A stretch of 64,000 nt of DNA, taken from Adineta vaga (lineage: Eukaryota; Rotifera). The notes below the pieces were generated by a model that worked only from the letters and a program-made list of their open reading frames with translations, searched no databases and had not been told where the DNA came from. Below, one piece after another: positions 36,747 to 46,792 of the stretch. Positions within the stretch are counted from its first letter, which is position 1. The number at the start of each line of letters is the position of its first letter. A program made the position numbers and the translations under genes. Location: positions 3,038,001 through 3,102,000 of the forward strand of contig CP075496.1 in assembly GCA_021613535.1 (NCBI GenBank), in the 5' to 3' direction.

Positions 36747-38380
36747 TTTCCGATTGATCTTGTCGGTGGCTTTCCTTTGTCTTGAAGATTAAGCCATGCA
36801 TGTCTAAGTATGAACTGGTTTAAGGTGAAACTGCGTACGGCTCATTACATCAGCTATAACTTTCTTTGATCATAAATTCTAAATGGAATAACCGAGGAAA
36901 AGCCTGGGCTAATACATGCGACAATTCCGGTAGTAATATCGGAATGCTTTTATTAGATCAAAACCTTCTAGTTCTTTAACCGGAACTGTTTGTTGGTGAC
37001 TCTAAATAACTTTGTGTTGATCGTATGACCTTTGTGTCGACGACATATCTTTCAAGTGTCTGACTTATCAACTTTAGACGGTACATTATATGTCTACCGT
37101 GGTTGTAACGAGTACAGAGAATCAGGGTTTGGTTCTGGAGAGGCCGCCTGAGAAACGGCGACCACTTCCAAGGAAGGCAGCAGGCGCGCAAATTACCCAC
37201 TCTCAAAACGAGGAGGTAGTGAAGAGAAATAACGATGTTAGTCTTATTTAGGCTGACAATCGGAATGGGAACACTGTAAACAGGTTATCGATTAACAATT
37301 GGAGGGCAAGTTCTGGTGCCAGCAGCCGCGGTAATTCCAGCTCCAATAAGGAAAACTAAAGTTGCTGTGTTTAAAAAGCTCGTAGTTGAATTTCGGGTAT
37401 TTGTTGCTAGCTGGTCTAACTGGCCATGTTGGTTAACAGATCCTCATTTGCTGGACGGCTGGCGATGATCTTTATCGATTGTCGTCAGTTGCCAGAACGT
37501 TTACTTTGAGAAAATTAGAGTGCTAAAAGCAGGCTTTCGCCTATATATATTGCATGGAATAATGAAATAAGATCTCGATTTTATTTCGTTGGTTTTAGAA
37601 ATTGAGATAATGATTAATAGGATCAGAGGGGGGCGTACGTACTGTGGTGTGAGAGGTGAAATTCTTGGATCGCCACAGGACGAACAGCAGCGAAGGCGTT
37701 CGCCAAGAATGTTTTCATTAATCAAGAACGAAAGTTTGAGGTTCGAAGACGATTAGATACCGTCCTAGTTCAAACCATAAACGTTGCCAACTGTCTTTTA
37801 GATGCGGTTATTTATATGACTCATCTGGCGGATCTCGAGAAATCTAAGTTTTTAGGTTCCGGGGGAAGTATGGTTGCAAAGCTGAAACTTAAAAGAATTG
37901 ACGGAAGGACACACAAGAAGTGGAGCCTGTGGCCTAATTTGACTCAACACGGGAAACCTTACTCGGCCAGGACACTTTTAGGATTGACAGATTGAGAGCT
38001 CTTTCTTGATTAGGTGGGTGGTGGTGCATGGTCGTTCGTAGTTCGTGGAGCGATTTGTCTGATTAATTTCGATAACGAACGAGACTCCGGCTTACTAAAT
38101 AGTCTAAAGTTCGAAGGGACTTTTCAAGACTTCTTAGCAGGATAAGTGGCACTTTTTAAGCCACACGAAATGGAGCAATAACAGGTCTGTGATGCCCTTA
38201 GATGTCCGAGGCTGCACGCGCGCTACACTGGAGAGTTCAGAATGTTTCTTCCTACTTCGACAGAAGTGGGTAACCATGAAATTCTCTTCGTGACTGGGAT
38301 CGGAGCTTGCAATTATTCTCCGTCAACGAGGAATTCCTAGTAAGCACTATTTCATCAGAATGTGCTGATTATGTCCCTGT

Positions 38381-38415
<35 letters not shown>

Positions 38416-38561
38416 AATGTTTTAGTGAGATCTTCGGCTTGGTTTTCCGAGCGGCTCTCGGGTCGTTCGGTTTTTATCGAAAAGATGCTCAAACTGGATC
38501 ATTTAGAGGAAGTAAAAGTCGTAACAAGGTATTCGTAGGTGAACCTGCGTATGGATCATTA
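36747..38561 (+). rRNA. 18S ribosomal RNA, unit 1
   Basis: Conserved blocks are present in order: AAGATTAAGCCATGCATGTC, GCCAGCAGCCGCGGTAATTC, AGAGGTGAAATTCTTGGATC, GAATTGACGGAAGGACACAC, TGTACACACCGCCCGTCGC and AAGTCGTAACAAGG. The length, about 1815 nt, is normal. The start is set by alignment with the eukaryotic 5' end and the end by GGATCATTA at 38553-38561. The extreme 5' and 3' helices differ from the usual eukaryotic sequence, partly with compensating changes. Compared with unit 2 there is one extra T at 37311-37312 in the very conserved GGGCAAGTCTGG stretch. Transcribed by Pol I as part of the 45S-like precursor. Confidence 0.97.
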
Positions 38562-38781
38562 CCGTTCTATGATTGATTTCCAATCATAAACAAAACTTCT
38601 AACTTCGCACGATCATCATACATATTACATGTGTGATGATTGTGTCGCACCATTATGTAACTAACAAGTCATAGTATATTCAAAACTGTGACTTGTTTCA
38701 AACTTTTCCATTCAACAAATCATTGTTGTTTGTCATTGAATATGAATCGAATTGTATACATATACAGAAACAAAAAAAAAT
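38562..38781 (+). other. Internal transcribed spacer 1, unit 1
   Basis: About 220 bases of AT-rich sequence between 18S and 5.8S, ending with an A-rich run just before 5.8S. It contains the inverted pair GATCATCATACA and TGTGTGATGATTG that can fold as a hairpin. Confidence 0.85.
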
Positions 38782-38930
38782 AATTCTGTACGGTGGATCA
38801 CTCGGCTCGTTATTCGATGAAGAGCGCAGCAAAGTGCGAGAAAGCAATGCGAATTGCAGGACACATTGAGCATGAATAACTCGAACGCATCTAGCAGCCA
38901 AGACATTAGTCGAGGCTAAATTTGCTTCAG
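38782..38930 (+). rRNA. 5.8S ribosomal RNA, unit 1
   Basis: The conserved blocks CGGTGGATCACTCGGCTCGT, CGATGAAGAGCGCAGC, GCGAATTGCAGGACACATTG and CGAACGCATCTAGCAGCC identify it. The ends are approximate, set by comparison with the usual metazoan length. Confidence 0.95.
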
Positions 38931-39229
38931 TCTTGTTTACATAACATCAAATTCATTTATTTTCTAAATGAATTGCTGGCAAGTTCGATAATATTACTTT
39001 ATCTAGCTTGCAAGACATATATAACATATATCATTATATAGATTTCTATATAATGTTGTATACGTATAAAACGGAGTTATACACATACACAAATGAATTT
39101 TATTGTGTGAACTGTCATAACATGAGAAATCTTTATCATATCCATGTTACTGATAATCAACATGCAATCGAATGACCTTGTAACATAAATATGTGTGTAA
39201 TATATACTTATCCATTTATTTTCACATTT
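38931..39229 (+). other. Internal transcribed spacer 2, unit 1
   Basis: About 300 bases of AT-rich sequence between 5.8S and 28S, with TA-rich hairpin-forming tracts near 39015-39075. Confidence 0.8.
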
Positions 39230-39571
39230 CAAGCTGAAGTCAAATTAGAATACTTGCTGAACTTAAGCATATTAATAAGCAAAGGAAAAGAAATCAACTG
39301 AGATTGCCTTAGTAATGGCGAATGAACCGGCAAAAGCTCATTGCTGAAGCGTGTTAGATTTACTTCTGACATGCATTGTAGCATTTGGGGTAACTACTGT
39401 ATGGTGCCTGTTCGTGTGAGTTCCTTTGATCAGGGCTTTAACCATAGAAGGTGCTAGTCCTATAATCACGAATAGTTCTGTGCCGTACATTGTCTACCTT
39501 TCGAGTAGCGTAGTTTGAGATTGCTACGCCAACGTGGGACGTAAACTTGTTCCAAAGCTAAATATTATAAC

Positions 39572-39622
<51 letters not shown>

Positions 39623-41825
39623 GAGAGAGTTAAATAGTACGTAAAAACCGTACAGAAGAAAACGAATGGCCGCATTCATCAGATTACTTTGGATTCAATT
39701 CGATTTCTATATGATGGTAATACATGTTGATTTGGAACTTCAACAGTCCATTGATATGTTCTTGCCTAGAATCGGATGCATTTTCAAAGTATTAACTGAA
39801 CCTGGATCTATAACATTACAGCTAGTCGAATCAGTCTATTTTGGTAGCGACTTTTAGTCGTGTTAAAAATATGACTTGCATAAATAACAAATTCGACTTG
39901 GCGTTATAGGTAAACTGACGTGTTCTTTGATTTCAGTACTTTCGAGTACGGCACGCCATGAGCATTGTTTGTGTTACATGAGTAACTAATATCTAAACAA
40001 TATTAGTTTTATTCATTGTCAATGCCTAATGTTTTGTGGCTGTCAATGAAATCGGCAAGTCAACAGGAGTTTTGAATGCCGAGTTATTCGACCCGTCTTG
40101 AAACACGGTCTAAGGAGTTCACTGCATGTGCAAGAGTTCGGCTGTATGAAAAGCCTTGCTCGTAATGAAAGTAAAGAACATTCTTGCAATGTTTGAAGTG
40201 TGATTTCTGTCATCTGGTGCAAATCATGACAATGAACGCAACACTGACAGGTTCTATTGCCGCTGGCAAAGAGCTTAGTAAGAGTATATGCAATGAGACC
40301 CGAAAGATGGTGAACTTAACGTGTGTAGAATGAAGCCAGGGGAAACCCTGGTGGAAGTTCGTAGCGGTTCTGACGTGCAAATCGATCGTCAAACATGCGT
40401 TAAGGGGCGAAAGACTAATCGAACCATCTAGTAGCTGGTTCCGTCCGAAGTTTCCCTCAGGATAGCTGGCATTCAATTTTCACAGTTATATCCGGTAAAG
40501 CGAATGTTTAGAGGCATTGGGCGTAAAATACGCTCAACCTATTGACAAACTTTAAATGGGTATGAAGTTCATTTTTCTACTTCATTGAGAATGAACAGCG
40601 AATGTGAGTGCCAAGTGGGCCATTTTTGGTAAGCAGAACTGGCGCTGTTGGATGCACAAAACGTCAAGATAAAGAGCCAGATGGTCTCGCTCATCAGATA
40701 CCATAAAAGGTGTTGGTCGATATAGACAGCAGGACGGTGGCCATGGAAGTCGGAATCCGTTAAGGAGTGTGTAACAACTCACCTGCCGAATCGACTAGTC
40801 CTAAAAATGGATGGCGCTCGAGCGAGCCTCTTATACTTGACTGTTACGATACAACAAGCCATTAACGGACATCATGTCGTAACAAGTAGGACGGTTGATA
40901 TGGTTGCGTCGAAGGCTAACACGTGAGTGTGGCTTGAGCAGTCATATGTACAGATCTTAGTGGTAGTAGCAACTATTCAAATGAGAACTTTGAAGACTGA
41001 CGTGGAGAAAGGTTCCATGTGAACAGCTATTGGACATGGGTCAGTCAGTCCTAAGATGCGCTCGAAAGAGGGTTCCGAACGAGGAATATCTATATTCATA
41101 TCATATTTATATTCCATCAAATCGAAAGGGAAACAAGTTAATATTCTTGTACTAAGTGTCGGAGATTGTTTGATTTCGTGTCAAACATATGTGGTAACAC
41201 AAACAAGCTCAAATACATCACAAGTGGTCCTGGAAAGAGTTTTCTCTTCTTTGTTACTTCATCAGACGACCCTGGAATCAGTTCAACTGGAGATAGGGTT
41301 CAAATGAAGGTAAAGAGTAGCCGTTCTTGCTACTTCCTCGGTGCATCATTTGTGATCCTTGAAAATTTGAGCGAGATATTCAATTTCGCACTTATCTGTA
41401 CTCTAAACCGCATCAGGTCTCCAAGGTGAAAAGCCTCTAGTCAATTAGAACAAGGTAGCACAAGGGAAGTCGGCAAAATCGATCGGCAACTTCGGGATAA
41501 CGATTGGCTCTAAGTGCTAGGGTGTTCGGGCTTGATGATAAAGCAGTAGACTTGCTATTGGAGCTGAGCTTTCGGATGCAGCAATGTGTCTGATCGTTCG
41601 GACTAGTGGCTTGTCTTGCTGTGGAATCGTTTTGCTACGGTATGCGGTTCGCTTGCGGGCCGTATTACTTCGGACATCGTTTAATAGCAAACTTAGAACT
41701 CGCTGCGTCTAGGGGAATCCGACTGTCTAATTAAAACAGAGCTTTGCGATTGGCCGGAAAACTTGGTGTTGACGCAAAGTGATTTCTGCCCAGTGCTCTG
41801 AATGTTAACGTGAAGAAATTCAAAT

Positions 41826-41863
<38 letters not shown>

Positions 41864-41865
41864 CT

Positions 41866-41892
<27 letters not shown>

Positions 41893-41906
<14 letters not shown>
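41893..41906 (+). repeat. Target-site duplication of the 534-bp insert, left copy
   Basis: AGTGACGCGCATGA directly before the insert. The same 14 bases follow it at 42441-42454, and the uninterrupted unit 2 has the sequence once. Confidence 0.95.
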
Positions 41907-41979
41907 GGGGCTAAGCAGATTCCTCCGCGTGGTGGCCCTGGCAGGGTTGAGTCTCGGCTCAACCTGACGAAATATCTGC
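41907..41979 (+). ncRNA. HDV-like self-cleaving ribozyme at the 5' end of the short rDNA insert
   Basis: The nested double-pseudoknot can be drawn directly. P1 is GGGGCTA (41907-41913) with TGGCCCT (41933-41939), including two G-U pairs. P2 is GCAGAT (41915-41920) with ATCTGC (41974-41979). P1.1 is C41925-C41926 with G41940-G41941. P4 is CAGGGTTGAG (41942-41951) with CTCAACCTG (41958-41966), one bulge. The joining strand ACGAAAT (41967-41973) contains the expected catalytic cytosine, C41968, followed by GAAA. P3 around TCCTCCGCGTGG is the weakest helix, with only two clear C-G pairs. HDV-like ribozymes are known at the 5' ends of R2 and other non-LTR elements, where they free the element RNA from the 28S co-transcript. 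Confidence 0.8.
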
Positions 41980-42210
41980 ATTTTTAGTCTATCCCGCCTA
42001 AGGTCTAACAGTCACAACTAACCCTAAAGTGAGCTGCTCGACTTTCGGGTGATGGGTAGCATTCTGTGCATGTTCAACCAGTCCGAATAAAGCCACTATG
42101 TAGGCGAACAAAGGACTGAACGTAGGCGCTCCTGCTCTGCAGGGGCAGTAGAATAACAGAGGGGTACTGTGACGTGAGTACCTAGCGTGCACGCGGGGAG
42201 CAGTGTTGAG

Positions 42211-42219
42211 GTTCGAAAC
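42211..42219 (+). promoter_or_regulatory. Pol III B-box-like motif inside the short rDNA insert
   Basis: GTTCGAAAC matches the tRNA-type B-box consensus and sits in the loop of a potential hairpin (TTGAG before, CTCAA after), like a T arm. No convincing A box is seen at the usual distance upstream, so an internal Pol III promoter is only a possibility. Chance occurrence is plausible. Confidence 0.25.
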
Positions 42220-42285
42220 TCAACCCGATTGCCTTAAGTCGTTCGAGAAAACTCACACTCGATCAGGCTGTTATTTTACAAAAAA

Positions 42286-42430
42286 CCGACCATGCTCTGA
42301 CATGGTCGGCATCTAGGACCCTTGTACCGCCGGGCATTATTGCCTTGGTACATTGACTGTAGGGAGCGATCCTCCCACACCACTGGGTCAAACCAGTGGA
42401 TGTCCAAAAACGGCTCTGGCGACAGAGCCG
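42286..42430 (+). repeat. Run of five hairpins at the 3' end of the short rDNA insert
   Basis: Hairpins: CCGACCATG/CATGGTCGG (42286-42309, 9 bp), GTACC..GGCA/TGCC..GGTAC (42324-42351), GGGAG/CTCCC (42362-42376), CCACTGG/CCAGTGG (42380-42399) and CGGCTCTG/CAGAGCCG closed by a GCGA tetraloop (42411-42430). They lie one after another in 145 bases. A structured 3' end is the usual recognition signal for the reverse transcriptase of R2-type elements, so this is the likely mark by which a helper protein binds the RNA. Confidence 0.75.
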
Positions 42431-42440
42431 TAGCACAAGA

Positions 42441-42454
<14 letters not shown>
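42441..42454 (+). repeat. Target-site duplication of the 534-bp insert, right copy
   Basis: AGTGACGCGCATGA, identical to 41893-41906, followed by the normal continuation ATGGATTAACGAG of 28S. Confidence 0.95.
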
Positions 42455-42473
<19 letters not shown>

Positions 42474-42483
42474 ACTGTCCCTG

Positions 42484-42525
<42 letters not shown>

Positions 42526-42532
42526 CTTCAAT

Positions 42533-42566
<34 letters not shown>

Positions 42567-42947
42567 ATCTGTCTTCGTAAAGAGACTTGAAAAGTGTAGC
42601 GTAGATGGGAGTGGCAACACGTCAATGAAACACCATTATTTTCATTGTTTCTTTACTTACTTGGTTATACAGAGATTGGATTTTACATCCAGTGTTTGAG
42701 TGACAAACGTCGATACTTGTATCAACGTGATCTGCTTCAAGGAAAGAGACAGGTGGGGAGTTTGGCTGGGGCGGTACATCTATCAAATGTTAACGTAGGT
42801 GTCCAAAAGTTGACTCAGTGCGGACAGAAACCACACATTGAGTAAAAGGGCATAAGTCAGCTTGATTTAGATTTTCAGTACGAATACAGACGGAGAAATC
42901 CGGGCCTATCGATCCTTTTGATTTAACGAGTTTTTTGCAAGAGGTGA

Positions 42948-42982
<35 letters not shown>

Positions 42983-43005
42983 GGCCAAGCGTTCATAGCG
43001 ACGTC

Positions 43006-43043
<38 letters not shown>

Positions 43044-43085
43044 CGAAGCAGACTTCGCAAAGTGTTGGATTGTTCACCCACCAAT

Positions 43086-43138
<53 letters not shown>

Positions 43139-43552
43139 ATTGGATTTTGTCATTGATATAGGAATCGTACTTAGTACGAGAGGAACCGTACGTTCGGACA
43201 TTTGGTTTACGTATTTGTTCGAAAGGACAATGATGCGAAGCTACCATCCGACGGCTTACAACTGAACGCCTCTAAGTTGGAATCCGATCTAGACTCAATG
43301 ATTTTTTGGCACATTGGTTGTCGTCAGCACATTTATATATGTTCAAACTGTTGATCAAGTGAACATATGAATGAAGCTACCGTATTGTTGCCTCGTCATA
43401 ATCGAAATGAGATTGTGATTGCAACGATGCATTTTTAGTCGAAACAACACTAATGGCTAGAATCGATTGTAAACGACTTTCTTCAGTAACAGAGTAACGT
43501 ACACGTGAGAGCAACCGCCACATTGCGATCCGCTGAGTTTCTGCTCGATGTT

Positions 43553-43598
43553 ATGCTGATTCGATAGGCTTCAGTCCTATACGACATTTGCATTTTAT
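43553..43598 (+). repeat. 28S 3'-tail segment, duplicated further down the spacer
   Basis: The sequence around the 3' end of 28S (ATGCTGATTCGATAG..CTTCAGT.CTATA..ACGACATTTGC) reappears with a few changes at 44172-44220 in the spacer. The same pair occurs after unit 2 (60436-60481 and 60869-60917). Confidence 0.8.
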
Positions 43599-43811
43599 CA
43601 TCAGTAATAATTTCTCTCTTATTCATTCATTCATTCATTCATTCATTTTCTATGACTTAGTCGTTTTTTTCTATTTTTCGATTAGAAAAAAAACACAACA
43701 AGTATCACTCTATAATTTCATATTGACTTGATATATGTTCCATCACATACATACATACATATATCTTCTATGTTACTCTATTTCGAACAAAACAAAAGCT
43801 ACAAGTGAATA

Positions 43812-44150
43812 TTCACTTGGAATTATATATATATATATATCTTATCTTCGTTGTCTTTTCATGTCTTATATATATATATGTATATTTCTTCTTGATCATT
43901 ATCATCATCTATATATGTTGCATGATATATACATACTGATTGTGAATATCGTATCGAAAACATTGTTGATTTGATGTTCTTTCTTTTCACTTGGAATTAT
44001 ATATATCTTATCTTCGTTGTCTTTTCATGTCTTATATATATATATGTATATTTCTTCTTGATCATTATCATCATCTATATATGTTGCATGATATATACAT
44101 ACTGATTGTGAATATCGTATCGAAAACATTGTTGATTTGATGTTCTTTCT
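43812..44150 (+). repeat. Tandem duplication of about 174 bp in the first full spacer
   Basis: Two copies start with TTCACTTGGAATTATATA at 43812 and 43986 and end before TGTTCTTTCTTCATATAA. The spacer after unit 2 has the segment once (about 60673-60845). The duplicated block ends just before the second copy of the 28S tail. It is a recent local change, likely by unequal exchange or slippage. Confidence 0.85.
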
Positions 44151-44171
44151 TCATATAATAATGAAATAGAA

Positions 44172-44220
44172 ATGCTGATTCGATAGACTTCAGTTCTATA
44201 CATACGACATTTGCATTTTA
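44172..44220 (+). repeat. Spacer copy of the 28S 3' tail
   Basis: ATGCTGATTCGATAGACTTC followed by AGTTCTATACATACGACATTTGCATTTTA closely matches the 28S end at 43553-43598, with two substitutions and a four-base insertion. It lies about 620 bases downstream of it and could act in 3'-end formation or termination, by inference. Confidence 0.75.
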
Positions 44221-46765
44221 CATTTCACCTTCAACATGAATATGTGTTATAAAAGAAGAAGAAGAAAAAAAAACAGAAATACAAACGAAATCGATATAGT
44301 ATTCGATCTTGTTCTGAATATCAACATGTATACATATATGCGTTCATGTCAGAACATATAAGAAACAATCTTTTATTCAAAGTTATTTGATATATTTTAT
44401 TCTATGTATGAATAACATCTAAATCAATTGATATTATATGAATAAATTGCAAGAAAAACAGACTACAACACGAGCTATTAGTAATATTATATGAACACAA
44501 GTCTTTTATTTTTCAAGAAAAATACATGAATTCAGTATATATATATATATAACACACCATATTCATATCTTCTTTCAATCCAACTTAAATAACAAAATAA
44601 AAACAAAAAAATTCTCTACGTTTTCATCTTGATCAAATTTTAACAATACAATAATCATCTGAATTATATGATGACAATATATACAAAACCACAACATGTA
44701 TCGATACACTACACATATCGAATCAGAATCATCTCGAAGATGTCATATGATGAGATGAAATGAAATGAAATGAAATGCATATATGAAATCATCATTTCTA
44801 ACAGTTTTCTTATTTCATTTATTTGGATTCTATTCGAATTCATCTGCTCTGATATTATCATAATAGTCGAATTTATATTATATTATGAACATATATCTTG
44901 TGCATTTAATAATTCCAATCAAATTCGATGTTTACTATTGTGAATACAAATAGATAGTATATAGAACATTTAGAAATTCTTTTCTCGATATACATTTAAT
45001 ACACATTATATCATTGACTTGTATAACTTTCGATTCGACGATTCTATCAATCTCTAGATTCATAAGATGTGAAATAGAAAAAAAAACAACAAAAATTATA
45101 TATGTTTCATCTTCAATGCAATTATTATAATGATTTCAACGTCATTTTCGTCAAATCTCTCGCAAAGTAATCAGCATATTATTCGTGACATGAACGAATC
45201 CATTCAATCAATTTAATGAAACTTTTCATTCTTATATTCTACATACACATTCTATGCGATCTAAACATCAATCTGCTCTGTCATTTTCATCGATTGTTGC
45301 TATGAATGTAAAATCTTTTTTTTTTCAATACAATTTCATACAACTTGTAGCATAGAAATAGAGTATCATCTTCTATATTCTATGAATGAATATATATGTA
45401 TGAATGAATATATATGTATGTATCAAAGGTTTAAACTATCTCAAAGATGAACAAATATTCAATATTAAAAGTGAAGAAAAATCGATTTGTAAATTTATAT
45501 ACTTGTATGAATAAAAAAATATCATTTTCAATTTTCTAAAGCATACAAAAGGAAAGAAAATACGTAGGGTGAATGAGAGTGAGAATGAAAATCAAAGGTT
45601 TAATCTTTTCGTAGATCAGTATATCTATATAGAGAGTTGAATACTTGATGAATATAGATGGACATGTATAACGAATATTTATCTTGATTGATTTTGATAT
45701 AGAAAACGAAAATCAAATAAATCTTAACATTGAAATATAAAATATTATATTTATTCTTATGAAAATAACAATTAGAAAATATGCTTGAATATGAAATGCA
45801 TGAAGATTTATAGAAAAACATATATATTTTATCATAAAATAGAAAATAGTAGTTTTATGATTGATTTTTATAGAAGAAATCACGCTAACAAATACAATCA
45901 TTCTATACTTGAGATCTATATATGTAATCATCTAGAAGATGTATGTGATCATGAAATAAGAATGAAGAAAGATTTTCTCGATCGTACGTATGTATGTATG
46001 TATGTATGTGTGATGATATAAACACGTAGAAGTATGAAATATTTCGAATGCAGGATATATATGGGCAAAAGAAAGAAATTGAATAAGAAAAAAAAGCAAA
46101 CGAATGAAGAAAATTTGATTCGAGTATTTTATTCATCTATCGAACAAATGAAATAAGAATATTTCATTGCATGACATCTATAATGAGCAGTAGAATAAAA
46201 CAAAATCGATGATTTGACGTTCACAGTTTGATCTGTTTGAAAAATTAAATCATATTAAAAACGAAGAATGAGAGAAAGAAAATGATGGCATAAAAGAACG
46301 TTAAGAAACAAGATTCTATTGAAGAAGTTATATATAAATAACGAATGAAAGAAAATCAAAAGAGATATATATAATGTGCGAACAAAAAAAGAAGAAGAAA
46401 ATTTCGAAAAACAAACTAATTCTTGACTATATGATTATGTTTTCTTTACTTTTACTTATTTAATGATAAGAAGAGAACGACTTCTAATATCTGTCATATG
46501 TATAAAATCTAGATAGATATACATATTCTAACACAACAAGATATATCATTTTATTCAAAGTATACAATTGAAACAAATCAATCAGCTTATTGATGAAAAC
46601 TGATTTAGTAAATACGTTGCTTTAACTTTATATTCTATATGATAATGTTGCTTGAAAGGAGAAAAAAAAAGGAATAGTAAAATGTAGAAAAATGAACAGA
46701 CAAATGAATTGACTCAATTTGATATTGTATATGACAATGAAAGAGAGAGAGAGAGAGAGAGAAGG

Positions 46766-46792
46766 AAAAAAAGCTGAATAAGTAAATCGATT
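46766..46792 (+). repeat. LINE target-site duplication, left copy in IGS 2
   Basis: Seven A followed by GCTGAATAAGTAAATCGATT (27 bases). It matches 48464-48490 on the other side of the LINE, and belongs to a spacer subrepeat. Confidence 0.85.

Larger units (their letters stand above)
41907..42440 (+). mobile_element. Short non-autonomous rDNA insertion element headed by an HDV-like ribozyme
   Basis: A 534-bp insert in 28S, flanked by a perfect 14-bp duplication and absent from unit 2, so it arrived by retrotransposition-type insertion. It is far more GC-rich than its surroundings outside rRNA and has no coding frame. Its first 73 bases fold as an HDV-like ribozyme whose cut site would be exactly the element's 5' end. 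Its last 155 bases form five consecutive hairpins. This layout (5' ribozyme, structured 3' end, no protein) matches the SIDE-type elements described for R2 in Drosophila, which depend on a full-length partner. The insertion point lies about 35 bases downstream of the classical R2 site and upstream of the R1 site, a zone used by R4-type elements in nematodes (from memory). The helper is not visible; the R9-like element uses a different target. Confidence 0.8.
39230..43595 (+). rRNA. 28S ribosomal RNA, unit 1, interrupted by a 534-bp insert
   Basis: It starts near TCAAATTAGAATACTTGCTG before CTGAACTTAAGCATATTAAT and ends near 43595. Large-subunit landmarks include CGATAGCGAACAAGTACCGT, GGTAAACGGCGGGAGTAACT, AACGAGATTCCCACTGTCCC and the sarcin-ricin loop AGTACGAGAGGAACCG. 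The gene is split at 41907-42440 by a small rDNA-specific insert. Without the insert it is about 3.8 kb. In the near-universal sequence GACTCTCTTAAGGTAGCC this gene has CTTCTGG in place of CTTAAGG (41858-41864), as does unit 2. An insert at this place normally prevents a functional 28S from that unit. Confidence 0.96.

Noticed and set aside
36976-43077. Many short frames inside the rRNA genes (and their copies in unit 2)
   Set aside because: They lie in 18S, 5.8S and 28S sequence, which explains the conservation.
43620-43646. CRISPR-like regular repeats in the spacer
   Set aside because: This is a simple TTCA microsatellite in a eukaryotic spacer; there are no spacers between repeats.
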